This document shows, piece by piece, positions 1 through 8,211 of a DNA stretch of 16,491 nt. The DNA is taken from NCBI GenBank assembly GCA_030592465.1, contig JAUVJB010000040.1:1-16491 (forward strand). Reading direction: 5' to 3'. The notes beneath the pieces were generated by a model, which was not told the origin of the DNA, did no database searches, and was given only the letters and a program-made list of their open reading frames with translations. Source of the DNA: Bacteroidota bacterium (GTDB lineage Bacteria > Bacteroidota > Bacteroidia > Bacteroidales > B39-G9). Position 1 is the stretch's first letter. Each line of letters begins with the position of its first letter. Position numbers and translations under genes: made by a program.

Positions 1-311
1 CTGTTGGTGGTGCTTTTCATTCACCATTAATGGAATCGGCAAGAGTTGAATTAGAAAATGCTATTAACTCAACCAATTTTAACAAACCTATTTGTCCAAT
101 TTATCAAAATGTTGATGCACAGGCAACAGATAATCCTGAAAAAATAAAACAAAACTTAATTGCTCAACTAACTTCTCCTGTTAGATGGACTCAAACTGTT
201 AAAAATATGTTAGCTGCCGGAGCAGATTCTTTCACGGAAGTTGGACCCGGAAAAGTATTGCAAGGATTAATTAAAAAAGTTGACAGAAAAGTAGCTGTTC
301 AAAGTGCTTAG
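1..311 (+). CDS. fabD: Malonyl-CoA:acyl carrier protein transacylase, C-terminal part
   Basis: This is the 3' end of a gene that enters from the left edge; the reading frame runs from base 3 (bases 1-2 finish an earlier codon) to a TAA at 309-311, giving about 102 residues. FabD moves the malonyl group from CoA to acyl carrier protein and so supplies fatty acid synthesis in the cytoplasm. The visible part begins with VGGAFHSPLM, which matches the FabD block that carries the catalytic histidine, and continues with the family's C-terminal pattern: PIYQNVDA, LTSPVRWTQTV and EVGPGKVLQGLIKK. The catalytic serine (GHSLGE block) lies outside the window. The reading frame is intact to the stop. It converges on the umuD-like gene, with an IS between them, and is followed 50 bp later by a terminator hairpin. 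Identification is firm; the product is only partly visible. Confidence 0.95.
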   Translation, partial: VGGAFHSPLMESARVELENAINSTNFNKPICPIYQNVDAQATDNPEKIKQNLIAQLTSPVRWTQTVKNMLAAGADSFTEVGPGKVLQGLIKKVDRKVAVQSA

Positions 312-360
312 TTATTAAATTGCCATATTGTTATATTGCTAAATTGTTAATCTCCATCTG

Positions 361-390
361 GCGCAAGCGTCTCGCTTGTGCTTTTTATTT
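361..390 (+). terminator. Intrinsic terminator of fabD
   Basis: A 9-bp stem (gcgcaagcg at 361-369 pairing with cgcttgtgc at 373-381) has a 3-nt loop and is followed by tttttattt. One pair is G:U in the plus transcript and would be A:C on the other strand, so the structure fits termination of fabD. It is unusually GC-rich for its surroundings, so it may also be a copy of a dispersed palindrome. Confidence 0.75.
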
Positions 391-558
391 ACTAAACCTT
401 TCTCTTTATTATATTTATTATAATTCTATTTTTATTCTAAAATAATTCTATTTTTCAAAACAATTGGCTGATTATGTTGTTGAACCGCTCTTTCTAATTT
501 GCAATACAAAAGCCTAAATATAAATAAATTACAATCATTACCAGTTTGCGTTTATAAC
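391..558. other. AT-rich intergenic stretch between the fabD terminator and the IS
   Basis: I see no gene, RNA or convincing site here. A 68-codon open frame on the minus strand (494-700) runs through it and across the left end of the IS; its product is hydrophobic but matches nothing I recognise and is probably chance. Together with 576-788, which lies inside the IS left of the transposase start, this makes up the gene-poor 312-788 region. Confidence 0.6.
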
Positions 559-575
559 TTAACCCCACTTGCATT
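559..575 (+). repeat. Left terminal inverted repeat of the IS
   Basis: ttaaccccacttgcatt is the exact reverse complement of 2724-2740. The next outward base pair (558 and 2741) breaks the match, so the repeat ends here on the outside. Confidence 0.85.
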
Positions 576-702
576 AATACAAACAAACATGTAAATACAT
601 AGATAACAAGTATTAGATTATCAGCAAGATAACAAAAAAGTACATTTGCATACGTTTTTATATATGGTTGAATATCAGATATATAGATTTTTATTGCCAA
701 AA

Positions 703-711
703 TGTAGTCCC
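703..711 (+). repeat. Subterminal direct repeat tgtagtccc, left copy
   Basis: The 9-mer tgtagtccc occurs here, upstream of the transposase gene, and again in the same orientation at 2660-2668, 18 bp after its stop codon. The copies lie inside the inverted ends. They could be transposase-binding or structural motifs of the element, or chance. Confidence 0.4.
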
Positions 712-788
712 CCGAAAGATTGAAGATTTAATGTTTATTAAGTTTTTTTTCATTTATAATTTGTATTTTGGTCCTAAAATATTATACT

Positions 789-2642
789 ATGTTTATAAAA
801 ACAGTAACCAACACTAAATATAATAAAATATACGTCACTTATCGTTTAGTAAAAAGCAAACGTGTGAATGGTAAACCTCGACATATCAACATATTAGAAC
901 TTGGAACTTTGCCGAATATACCGGTAGAAAGACACAAAGAATTAGCCAATAAAATTGAAGATTTTATAAATGGGGAAAATCTCTTTTTTAAAGAACCTGA
1001 AAACGAAATAGAGCAGTTAGCGTATTACTTTTACAAGAAGCTAATAAAGAAGCAATTAGATAAAACTAATATTGAAAATAAAAGTTTAATAAAAGATTTT
1101 CAAACTCTTGATTTAAACAGTTTTGAAGCAATAGAAAGTAAAGAAATAGGTGGAGAATGGCTTTGCTCTCAAGCAATAGAACAGTTAGGCTTAAGCAATT
1201 ATTTATCCAAAGAGTTATCTTGGAATAATAATCAAGTAAACGTATCAATTCTATCATTATTAGGGCGGTTACTTTATACTGCATCAGAATTAAAAACAGC
1301 CAAGTGGCTAAACGAAAACTCGGCAGCTTTGGAATTATACAGCCTCGACAGTAAAACAATAGATAGTAATCGCCTACAACAAGGAGCAGTTATGTTATAT
1401 AAAGAGCGTGAGAAAATAGAAGAATATTTGAGTAATAAAATAAACGATATTTATCAAATCTCGAATAAATATATAGTTTACGATTTAACAAATACACATT
1501 TTGAAGGTAAAATGAAACTTTATGATAAGGCAAAATATGGCAGAAACAAACAAAAACGCAATGATTGTCTGCAAGTTACGATTGGTTTATTAACTGATGA
1601 GAATGGATTTTGTCAAAAAAGTCGTTACTATGAAGGTAATGCAGGAGAACCAACTTCTTTTAAAAATGTTGTTTCTGATGCGAAAGAATGTAGCGGGCAA
1701 GAACGTCCTGTAATAATAATGGATGCCGGCATAGCAAGTTATAAAAATTTAGAATATGCTTTGTCAGAGGGTTGCGATTATATCTGCGTTTCAAGAGGTG
1801 CACATTCAGATATACGTGCCAAACTTGATAGAGATAATTTGGTAAGTTTTACCAATAAAGCCGGCGATGAAGTCCGAACACAGATGTTTACTCAACCTTT
1901 TAAATATGAAAAACAAACAATTCAAGAGACAATATTATATGTTGAAACAAATGCAAAAAAAAGTAAAGAAGAAGGAATGTTTGAGCAGAAACGACAAAGA
2001 TTTGAAAAAGGTTTAGATGATATAAAATCCTCATTATCAAAGCCAAGAGGCAATAAAAAACCGGAGAAAATATATGAACGTATAGGACGCTTAAAACAGA
2101 AATATTCAGGAATTGCCGAAGCATATAATATCAAAATAACAAAAAATAAAGACAAAACAACCGTAGAACAAATTACCTATAAATACAACGAAAATAATGC
2201 AATATTGGCAAAAACAGGCAGTTACTTCATTCGGACAAGTGTATCGGCAGAAAAAGAAGAGCTGCTGTGGAAACTGTATCGAACTCAAGGTGAAATAGAA
2301 AATACTTTCAGAATACTAAAATCCGACTTGAATATGCGTCCCATTTTTCATAGTAAACCGAAAAATATTGAATCACACCTGAACCTTGCAATTTTATCAT
2401 ATTTTATAGTAAGCTTTATACGTTACAAACTGAAAACTAAAGGAATACATCACAATTGGAATGAAATTGTCAGAATAATGAATACTCAAAAATGTAATAT
2501 AAATACAATTATGAATAAGGATGAACAAAAAATATTAATAAAAACGTGCACTCGACCAGCATTAAAAACAACACAAATTTATAGAGCTATGAATTATAAA
2601 TCGGTCCCATTTTATAGGAAAAAAACATGTCTGAATTTTTAA
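789..2642 (+). CDS. IS1634-type DDE transposase
   Basis: This encodes the element's transposase, which cuts and joins its inverted ends. I prefer the ATG at 789 (617 residues): the product then begins MFIKTVTN and soon YVTYRLVKS, as in related transposases. An in-frame TTG at 768 would add seven residues but is a weaker start. The DDE catalytic triad can be read: D232 in YDLTNTHFEG, D312 in IIMDAGIASY, and E504 in the IS4-type signature YRTQGEIENTFRILK (Y497, Q500 in place of the usual Arg, E504, K511). Between the second D and the E lies a long, Lys-rich, probably helical insertion (about residues 385-450), as usual in this group. After the E, PIFHSKPKNIESHLNLAILSY-type residues form the conserved C-terminal helix region. 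No frameshift or internal stop is present, so the enzyme is predicted active. Family assignment rests on motif memory. Confidence 0.9.
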   Translation: MFIKTVTNTKYNKIYVTYRLVKSKRVNGKPRHINILELGTLPNIPVERHKELANKIEDFINGENLFFKEPENEIEQLAYYFYKKLIKKQLDKTNIENKSLIKDFQTLDLNSFEAIESKEIGGEWLCSQAIEQLGLSNYLSKELSWNNNQVNVSILSLLGRLLYTASELKTAKWLNENSAALELYSLDSKTIDSNRLQQGAVMLYKEREKIEEYLSNKINDIYQISNKYIVYDLTNTHFEGKMKLYDKAKYGRNKQKRNDCLQVTIGLLTDENGFCQKSRYYEGNAGEPTSFKNVVSDAKECSGQERPVIIMDAGIASYKNLEYALSEGCDYICVSRGAHSDIRAKLDRDNLVSFTNKAGDEVRTQMFTQPFKYEKQTIQETILYVETNAKKSKEEGMFEQKRQRFEKGLDDIKSSLSKPRGNKKPEKIYERIGRLKQKYSGIAEAYNIKITKNKDKTTVEQITYKYNENNAILAKTGSYFIRTSVSAEKEELLWKLYRTQGEIENTFRILKSDLNMRPIFHSKPKNIESHLNLAILSYFIVSFIRYKLKTKGIHHNWNEIVRIMNTQKCNINTIMNKDEQKILIKTCTRPALKTTQIYRAMNYKSVPFYRKKTCLNF

Positions 2643-2659
2643 TCTGATAACGAGCAAAG

Positions 2660-2689
2660 TGTAGTCCCGACGACGACTCTTAAGACTAC
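2660..2689 (+). repeat. Subterminal direct repeat (right copy) within a short hairpin
   Basis: The second tgtagtccc copy (2660-2668) starts a small dyad: gtagtc at 2661-2666 can pair with gactac at 2684-2689 around a 17-nt loop that contains three GAC units. It lies just after the transposase stop and may slow or end the transposase transcript, but there is no U-tract, so it is not a typical terminator. Confidence 0.35.
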
Positions 2690-2723
2690 TTATGCCTGTT
2701 TCTCAATAAGTTATAAATAAGAA

Positions 2724-2740
2724 AATGCAAGTGGGGTTAA
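2724..2740 (-). repeat. Right terminal inverted repeat of the IS
   Basis: aatgcaagtggggttaa is the exact reverse complement of 559-575 and marks the right end of the element. The next 58 bp (2741-2798), up to the umuD-like stop codon, are A/T runs with no hairpin terminator visible for the umuD-like gene. Confidence 0.85.
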
Positions 2741-2798
2741 CAAGTAGTAGAGACGAAATAAAAAAAATATTACAATCAAATAAAGCAAAAAAATTATT

Positions 2799-3248
2799 TT
2801 ACAATTTATGAATAGAATTAGTAACAACACCCCAAATCTTAAAATCCATAGTTGCTGTAATCTCAATAGGTGGATAGTTCTCATTTTCAGGTATTAAATA
2901 AAACTTATCGCCGGATTTATTAATTCTTTTAACAGTAAATTCACCATTAACAACAGCAATAACAATAGAATTATTCACAGGAGTTAAGGAGCGGTCAACA
3001 ATTAGAATATCACCCTCATAAATTCCAATATTTATCATTGAATTACCTTTAGCTTTAACATAAAATGTTGCTTCCGGATGCTTAATAAGATACTTATTAA
3101 GGTCTAATTTTTCATCAATATAATCATCAGCAGGTGAGGGAAACCCTGCAGAAATTGTATCAACAAACAAAGGAATTTCAATCTTGGTTGAAGTATCTAA
3201 ATTAAACACTTTAAAAAAATTTGTTATTTTTTTTCCTTTCTTACTCAT
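2799..3248 (-). CDS. umuD: UmuD-like self-cleaving S24 protease (orphan)
   Basis: The 149-residue product matches UmuD, the SOS-induced partner of error-prone DNA polymerase V. UmuD cleaves itself when RecA filaments form on damaged DNA, and the trimmed UmuD' dimer activates UmuC. The cleavage-site region reads SAGFPSPADDYIDEKLDLN, so the scissile bond should be A34-G35 (Cys-Gly in E. coli UmuD). The Ser/Lys dyad is visible: S70 in KGNSMIN and K107 in GEFTVKRIN. The 34-residue N-terminal arm has no helix-turn-helix, which separates it from LexA and phage repressors of the same fold. The ATG at 3246-3248 is the only sensible start. The usual partner umuC is not next to it: downstream come 58 bp and then the IS. 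Function in mutagenesis is inferred from the family; it might instead serve another polymerase encoded elsewhere. Confidence 0.9.
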   Translation of the reverse strand: MSKKGKKITNFFKVFNLDTSTKIEIPLFVDTISAGFPSPADDYIDEKLDLNKYLIKHPEATFYVKAKGNSMINIGIYEGDILIVDRSLTPVNNSIVIAVVNGEFTVKRINKSGDKFYLIPENENYPPIEITATMDFKIWGVVTNSIHKL

Positions 3249-3264
3249 ATCGAATATAAAATTT

Positions 3265-3298
3265 TAAATATACTGATTATATTTACTAATTAAGCAAA
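3265..3298 (-). promoter_or_regulatory. Candidate promoter and operator-like dyad of the umuD-like gene
   Basis: Read on the minus strand, TTTG (3298-3295) is followed after 22 bp by TATATTTA (3272-3265), one base off the Bacteroidota -7 consensus TAnnTTTG, and the start codon follows 16 bp later. TATATTTA is also the promoter-distal arm of a perfect dyad: taaatata at 3265-3272 and tatattta at 3278-3285, separated by 5 bp. A repressor such as LexA bound there would cover the -7 element. The arms are all A/T in an AT-rich region, so chance is possible. Confidence 0.4.
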
Positions 3299-3302
3299 TA
3301 AG

Positions 3303-3334
3303 AAGCCATAAATTATTTAATACATTTATGGCTT
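3303..3334 (-). terminator. Terminator hairpin after the DUF3467 gene
   Basis: A perfect 10-bp stem (aagccataaa at 3303-3312 and tttatggctt at 3325-3334) encloses a 12-nt loop, 33 bp beyond the DUF3467 stop. The minus transcript continues with the moderately U-rich CTTATTTGCTT. It would insulate the umuD-like gene from transcription coming from the right. Confidence 0.6.
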
Positions 3335-3367
3335 TTGTAATTCATTTGAAATAACAAATATTAAATA

Positions 3368-3682
3368 CTAAGCTTGTGCTGAAGGACCACCAAAATTCAT
3401 AGGGATAGGAGTTCCTGAGCTTTCAGTATTTTTTATCTCACCATTTACCGATTCAAACTTAGCAATATTATCTTTTAAAGCCATCATTAATCGTTTAGCA
3501 TGTTCAGGAGTTAAAATAACTCTTGATTTTACTTTTGCCTTAGGTATTCCGGGCATTATTCTAATAAAATCAATAACAAATTCGGATGATGAATGAGTAA
3601 TAACAGCTAAATTAGAATATATACCTTGAGCAATATCTTCGCTTAATTCAATATTAATTTGTTTTTTTTTATTATCTTCCAT
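3368..3682 (-). CDS. DUF3467 family protein of unknown function
   Basis: The 104-residue product belongs to a small family of unknown function (DUF3467). The recognisable core runs from IELSEDIAQGIYSN (about 10-24) through HSSSEFVIDFIRIMPG (30-45) to VILTPEHAKRLMMALKDNI (55-73). The tail (about 85-104) is rich in Gly, Ser and Pro and probably disordered. There is no signal peptide, membrane segment or cysteine, so it should be a cytoplasmic protein. From memory, this family recurs beside rpoC in Bacteroidota, which suggests a link with transcription, but no activity is known to me. A hairpin terminator lies between rpoC and this gene, with a candidate promoter just after it, so it may be transcribed both by readthrough and on its own. 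The start ATG (3680-3682) gives the family's usual length of about 100 residues. Confidence 0.85.
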   Translation of the reverse strand: MEDNKKKQINIELSEDIAQGIYSNLAVITHSSSEFVIDFIRIMPGIPKAKVKSRVILTPEHAKRLMMALKDNIAKFESVNGEIKNTESSGTPIPMNFGGPSAQA

Positions 3683-3718
3683 GACTTCAATTTTAGTTTA
3701 TAATTAATTGCAAGATAG

Positions 3719-3726
3719 CAAATTTA
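3719..3726 (-). promoter_or_regulatory. Candidate promoter -7 element for the DUF3467 gene
   Basis: The minus strand reads TAAATTTG, an exact fit to the Bacteroidota -7 consensus TAnnTTTG, 36 bp before the DUF3467 start codon and just downstream of the rpoC terminator. A clear -33 TTTG is not present; a run of T lies where it would be. The match alone is weak evidence. Confidence 0.35.
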
Positions 3727-3732
3727 AAACAT

Positions 3733-3764
3733 AAAAAAAAAGGCATGAGTATATACCTTTTTTT
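3733..3764 (-). terminator. Intrinsic terminator downstream of rpoC
   Basis: In the minus transcript a 12-bp stem (3764-3753 with 3746-3735) has a 6-nt loop and a run of nine U on its 3' side (3741-3733). The pair 3755/3744 is U:G in this transcript but A:C in the plus transcript, so the hairpin belongs to the rpoC strand. It lies 143 bp after the rpoC stop and directly after the open stretch at 3766-3906. Confidence 0.7.
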
Positions 3765-3765
3765 A

Positions 3766-3906
3766 TTACTTCCTTAAATTCGCAATAGAAAGTTTAAACG
3801 TTTGATAATCAGGGCTTGACTTAAACCATTCATTATAGCTTAAGTAGTTGATATTTAAGCAGTCAAAACCTGACTTGTGAATTCTATGTGCTTTTAGAAA
3901 ATAGTT
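3766..3906 (-). other. 46-codon open stretch in frame behind the rpoC stop
   Basis: Directly after the rpoC TAA the same frame stays open for 46 codons and ends with TAA at 3768-3766, one base before the terminator hairpin. The translation looks protein-like, with stretches such as HRIHKSGFDCLNINYLSYNE and WFKSSPDYQTFKLSIANLRK. It contains no ATG, GTG or TTG in frame, so it cannot be an ordinary small gene. It could be the C-terminal remnant of a lost gene, a readthrough extension of RpoC, or chance. I do not recognise the family. Confidence 0.35.
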
Positions 3907-6900
3907 TTATTTTTCTATTGTCTCTTTTTTGGATTCAACTAGTCTGTCATATTCTTCTCTTGACCCTACAACAATATTTTGATATTGTTGTAAGCCTGTA
4001 CCGGCAGGAATTAAATGACCTACAATAACATTCTCTTTCAATCCTTCTAAGTAATCATCTTTACCTTTAATTGCAGCTTCATTAAGAACTTTTGTTGTTT
4101 CTTGGAAAGAAGCGGCTGAAATAAAACTATTTGTTTGTAAAGCTGCTTTAGTAATCCCCTGTAAAACTTGACTTGAAGTTGCAGGAATAGCATCTCTGGC
4201 TTGAACGAGTTTTAAATCTTTACGTTTTAAGACTGAATTTTCGTCACGTAACTTACGCGCAGAAACAATTTGACCGGATTTAAAATTAATAGAATCACCT
4301 ATATCTTCAACAACTTTTTTACCATATAACAAATCATTTTCATAAGCAAAATCTTTCTTATCTACGATTTGTTTCTCAAGGAATTTAGAATCCCCTGGGT
4401 CTTCAATAATAACTTTCTGCATCATTTGACGTACAATAACCTCAAAATGCTTATCGTTAATTTTTACACCTTGCATCCTATATACTTCTTGTACCTCATT
4501 TACAATATACTCTTGAACTTTTGTTGGTCCTTTAATAGATAAAATATCAGATGGAGTAATTGCACCGTCAGATAAAGGTGTACCGGCCTTAACGTAATCA
4601 CTTTCTTGCACTAACATCTGTTTTGATAATGAAACAAGATATTTTTTAATCTGACCGATTTTCGATTCAATAATTATTTCACGATTACCTCGTTTAATTT
4701 TACCGAATGATACCTGTCCATCAATTTCAGCTACAGTAGCCGGATTTGAAGGATTACGAGCTTCAAATAACTCAGTTACTCTTGGTAAACCACCGGTTAT
4801 ATCACCACCTTTACCAACTGCACGCGGTATTTTAACAATAATTTGACCTTGAACTAATTTATCTCCATCATTAATAATAATATGAGCCCCAACAGGCAAG
4901 TTATATAATTTCAATTCCTCGCCCTCATCATTTAAAACTCGACATATAGGATTTTTTGTTTTATCTTTAGTATCAGTAATAACTTTTTCTTTAAATCCTG
5001 TTTGTTCATCAGATTCTTCCTTAAAAGTAATACCTTCAATAACATTTTGGAATGAAACTTTACCGGATACTTCAGAAATAATTACAGCATTATAAGGATC
5101 CCACTCACAAATTAATGTTCCTTTAGTAAGTTCTTCACCGTTCTTAATAAATAATTTTGAGCCATAAGGAATATTATGAGTAGCAAGAACAATGCCTGTT
5201 TCTTTATCAACAATTCGTATTTCTGCTAACCGACCAATAACAATATTAATTTTAGTGCCATCATCTTCAACATGTTCAACTGTTCTTAATTCATCTATAT
5301 CAGCAATACCGTTAAAATGAGTAATAATATTAGAATCAATAGTTATATTAGAAGCTGTACCACCAACATGGAATGTACGAAGTGTCAACTGAGTACCAGG
5401 CTCGCCAATAGACTGAGCAGCGATTACACCAACAGCTTCTCCATTTTTTATCATATGCCCTGTAGCAAGATTTCTACCATAACATTTAGCACAAACTCCT
5501 TTTTTTGTTTCACAAGTTAAAACAGATCGTATTTCAACTTGATCAATTGGAGATTCTTCAATGTATTTAGAAATTTCTTCGGTAAATTCTTCACCTGCTG
5601 CAATAATTAACTCGCCTGTCAATGGATGATATACATCATGAACAGAAGTTCTACCTAAAATCCTTTCATATAGAGACTCTACAACTTCTTCATTATTTTT
5701 AAGTGCTGTAGCTACTAAGCCTCTTAAGGTTCCACAGTCTTCTTCAGTAATAATAACATCTTGTGCAACATCAACTAAACGTCGGGTTAAATAACCTGCA
5801 TCAGCAGTTTTTAGTGCAGTATCAGCTAAACCTTTACGAGCACCGTGAGTTGAGATAAAATATTCAAGAACAGAAAGTCCTTCTTTAAAATTTGATAAAA
5901 TAGGATTTTCAATAATTTCTGAACCTGTTGCTCCTGATTTTTGTGGTTTAGCCATTAAACCTCTCATACCACCTAACTGTCTAATTTGCTCACGCGAACC
6001 TCTAGCTCCGGAATCAAGCATCATATAAACCGAATTAAATCCCTCGTTATCAGAACTTAACTGATCTAATAATGTTTGTGTCAAATTAGCATTAGTATGT
6101 GTCCAGATATCAATAATCTGGTTATATCTTTCATTGTTTGTAATGAATCCCATATTGTAGTTATTCATTACTTCATCAATTTGCTTATATCCTTCATTAA
6201 CTAATTCCTCTTTTTCTTTTGGTATAATTACATCATCCAAATTAAATGACAAGCCTCCTTGGAAAGCCATCTTATAACCAAGATTTTTGATATTGTCGAG
6301 GAAATCAGCAGTAACTGCTGTACCACTTTTTTTTAAGATATTACCAATAATATCTCTTAAAGATTTTTTTGTAAGAACTTCATTAATAAAGCCAACCTCT
6401 TTAGGAACATATTCATTAACCATTACTCTACCTACTGTTGTCTCAAGTAATTTATTAACAAGTTTCCCATCTTCAAAGAGATTTATTTTTACCTTGATAT
6501 TAGCATGAATATCAACTCTTCTCTCATTAAAAGCTATTTCTACCTCCTCCGGAGAATAAAATACCAGTCCCTCACCTTTCATACCCTTTCTTGGTTTTGT
6601 AATATAATACAAGCCGAGAACCATGTCTTGTGAAGGAACGGTAACCGGTGTTCCATTAGCAGGGTTTAAAATATTATGAGAAGCTAACATCAACATTTGA
6701 GCTTCTAAAACAGCAGCATTACCAAGAGGTAAATGAACAGCCATTTGGTCACCGTCAAAGTCAGCGTTAAATCCTGTACATGCCAAAGGGTGTAATTGAA
6801 TAGCTTTCCCTTCAATTAGTTTCGGTTGAAATGCTTGAATACCGAGACGGTGAAGAGTTGGGGCACGGTTTAATAAAACAGGATGTCCTTTTAAAACATT

Positions 6901-8175
6901 TTCTAATATATCCCAAACAACAGGATCTTTTCTATCTACAATTTTTTTTGCAGATTTTACTGTTTTAACTATACCTCTCTCAATTAATTTTCTAATAACA
7001 AAAGGTTTGTATAATTCAGCTGCCATGTCTTTAGGTATACCACACTCACCCATCTTTAGTTCCGGACCAACTACAATAACTGAACGAGCAGAATAATCAA
7101 CTCTTTTACCGAGTAAGTTTTGACGAAACCTTCCTTTTTTGCCTTTTAAGCTATCACTTAATGATTTTAAAGGGCGATTTGCATCTGTTTTAACAGCATT
7201 TGCTTTTCTTGAATTATCGAATAATGAATCAACAGCTTCCTGTAACATTCTTTTCTCATTACGTAAAATAACTTCGGGAGCTTTTATTTCAATTAGGCGT
7301 TTAAGTCTATTATTTCTAATAATAACACGACGATATAAATCATTTAAGTCAGAAGTTGCAAATCTACCTCCATCAAGTGGAACAAGAGGACGAAGTTCCG
7401 GTGGAATAACAGGAACTATTTTTACAATCATCCATTCGGGATGATTTTTTAATTTAGAAGCACGGAAAGCTTCAACAACTTGAAGTCTTTTTAAAGCTTC
7501 ATTTTTACGTTGTTGTGAAGTTTCTGTATTGGCTTTATGCCTTAAAGAGTAAGATAATTCGTCTAAATCAATACGTGATAATAAATCATAGAGTGCTTCA
7601 GCACCCATTTTTGCAATAAACTTATTAGGATCTGTATCATCTAAACTTTGATTTTCTTTAGGAAGAGTTTCAAGAATATCAAAATATTCTTCTTCTGTCA
7701 AAAAATCAAGATATTTAATACCATCAACAGTTTTAACACCGGAATTTATTACAACATATCTCTCATAATAAACAATAGTATCTAACTTTTTTGTTGGTAA
7801 ACCTAACAGATAACCTATTTTATTAGGCAATGATTTAAAATACCATATATGAGCAACAGGAACAACTAAACTAATATGTCCCATTCGTTCACGACGAACC
7901 TTTTTCTCAGTTACCTCAACACCACATCTATCACAAACTATACCTTTATACCTTATTCTTTTATATTTGCCGCAATGGCACTCATAATCTTTAACAGGAC
8001 CAAAAATTCTTTCACAAAATAAACCGTCTCTTTCAGGTTTATAAGTACGGTAATTTATTGTTTCGGGTTTTAATACTTCCCCATAAGAACGTTCAAGAAT
8101 TTCTTCAGGTGAAGCCAGGCTAATGGAAATTTTTGTAAAATTGCTTTTTACTTTGTTGTCCCTTCTGAAAGCCAT
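3907..8175 (-). CDS. rpoC: DNA-directed RNA polymerase subunit beta'
   Basis: RpoC carries the catalytic magnesium site of RNA polymerase and forms the clamp around DNA. The 1422-residue product is full length for Bacteroidota. The N-terminal zinc-binding module has C66, C68, C81 and C84. The catalytic loop NADFDGD is at 470-476, with D472, D474 and D476 holding Mg2+. The second zinc site is visible as the Cys in EEDCGTL and the three in [14 protein letters not shown]. The bridge-helix and trigger-loop region is recognisable in [20 protein letters not shown] and [20 protein letters not shown]. The end, [13 protein letters not shown], is the normal beta' C-terminal motif, so the stop at 3907-3909 looks genuine. 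It follows rpoB after 72 bp and is surely in its transcription unit. Nothing in the sequence is truncated or shifted. Confidence 0.98.
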   Translation of the reverse strand: MAFRRDNKVKSNFTKISISLASPEEILERSYGEVLKPETINYRTYKPERDGLFCERIFGPVKDYECHCGKYKRIRYKGIVCDRCGVEVTEKKVRRERMGHISLVVPVAHIWYFKSLPNKIGYLLGLPTKKLDTIVYYERYVVINSGVKTVDGIKYLDFLTEEEYFDILETLPKENQSLDDTDPNKFIAKMGAEALYDLLSRIDLDELSYSLRHKANTETSQQRKNEALKRLQVVEAFRASKLKNHPEWMIVKIVPVIPPELRPLVPLDGGRFATSDLNDLYRRVIIRNNRLKRLIEIKAPEVILRNEKRMLQEAVDSLFDNSRKANAVKTDANRPLKSLSDSLKGKKGRFRQNLLGKRVDYSARSVIVVGPELKMGECGIPKDMAAELYKPFVIRKLIERGIVKTVKSAKKIVDRKDPVVWDILENVLKGHPVLLNRAPTLHRLGIQAFQPKLIEGKAIQLHPLACTGFNADFDGDQMAVHLPLGNAAVLEAQMLMLASHNILNPANGTPVTVPSQDMVLGLYYITKPRKGMKGEGLVFYSPEEVEIAFNERRVDIHANIKVKINLFEDGKLVNKLLETTVGRVMVNEYVPKEVGFINEVLTKKSLRDIIGNILKKSGTAVTADFLDNIKNLGYKMAFQGGLSFNLDDVIIPKEKEELVNEGYKQIDEVMNNYNMGFITNNERYNQIIDIWTHTNANLTQTLLDQLSSDNEGFNSVYMMLDSGARGSREQIRQLGGMRGLMAKPQKSGATGSEIIENPILSNFKEGLSVLEYFISTHGARKGLADTALKTADAGYLTRRLVDVAQDVIITEEDCGTLRGLVATALKNNEEVVESLYERILGRTSVHDVYHPLTGELIIAAGEEFTEEISKYIEESPIDQVEIRSVLTCETKKGVCAKCYGRNLATGHMIKNGEAVGVIAAQSIGEPGTQLTLRTFHVGGTASNITIDSNIITHFNGIADIDELRTVEHVEDDGTKINIVIGRLAEIRIVDKETGIVLATHNIPYGSKLFIKNGEELTKGTLICEWDPYNAVIISEVSGKVSFQNVIEGITFKEESDEQTGFKEKVITDTKDKTKNPICRVLNDEGEELKLYNLPVGAHIIINDGDKLVQGQIIVKIPRAVGKGGDITGGLPRVTELFEARNPSNPATVAEIDGQVSFGKIKRGNREIIIESKIGQIKKYLVSLSKQMLVQESDYVKAGTPLSDGAITPSDILSIKGPTKVQEYIVNEVQEVYRMQGVKINDKHFEVIVRQMMQKVIIEDPGDSKFLEKQIVDKKDFAYENDLLYGKKVVEDIGDSINFKSGQIVSARKLRDENSVLKRKDLKLVQARDAIPATSSQVLQGITKAALQTNSFISAASFQETTKVLNEAAIKGKDDYLEGLKENVIVGHLIPAGTGLQQYQNIVVGSREEYDRLVESKKETIEK

Positions 8176-8211
8176 ATATAGAAAATTTAAAAATTAAACA
8201 AAAAAGCACAA

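Larger units (their letters stand above)
559..2740 (+). mobile_element. Complete insertion sequence, IS1634 type (IS4-related)
   Basis: The element is about 2.18 kb, bounded by 17-bp perfect inverted repeats (559-575 and 2724-2740), and holds a single intact DDE transposase gene. Length, single long ORF and transposase motifs fit the IS1634 group. The outermost four bases of each end are TTAA; because TTAA is its own complement it could be the last bases of the inverted repeat or a 4-bp target duplication outside 13-bp repeats beginning CCCC. No other target duplication directly abuts the ends. The element sits in the convergent intergenic space between fabD and the umuD-like gene and does not visibly break either of them. 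The open transposase frame and perfect ends suggest a recent or still active copy. Confidence 0.85.

Noticed and set aside
494..700. 68-codon hydrophobic open frame on the minus strand
   Set aside because: It runs across the left end of the IS, so half comes from the element and half from flanking DNA; AT-rich DNA readily gives hydrophobic frames, and I recognise no family.
768..788. TTG start seven codons upstream of the transposase ATG
   Set aside because: The ATG at 789 gives the N-terminus expected for the family; the extra residues are not family-like.
551..2717. tttataactt (551-560) and its reverse complement (2708-2717) as part of the IS ends
   Set aside because: One copy lies outside the left end and the other inside the right end, so they do not align as terminal repeats.
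528..2778. attacaatca at 528-537 and again at 2769-2778 as a 10-bp target duplication of a larger element
   Set aside because: The copies lie 21 and 28 bp outside the perfect inverted repeats, the sequences just inside them are not inverted repeats of each other, and such A/T-rich 10-mers recur easily here.
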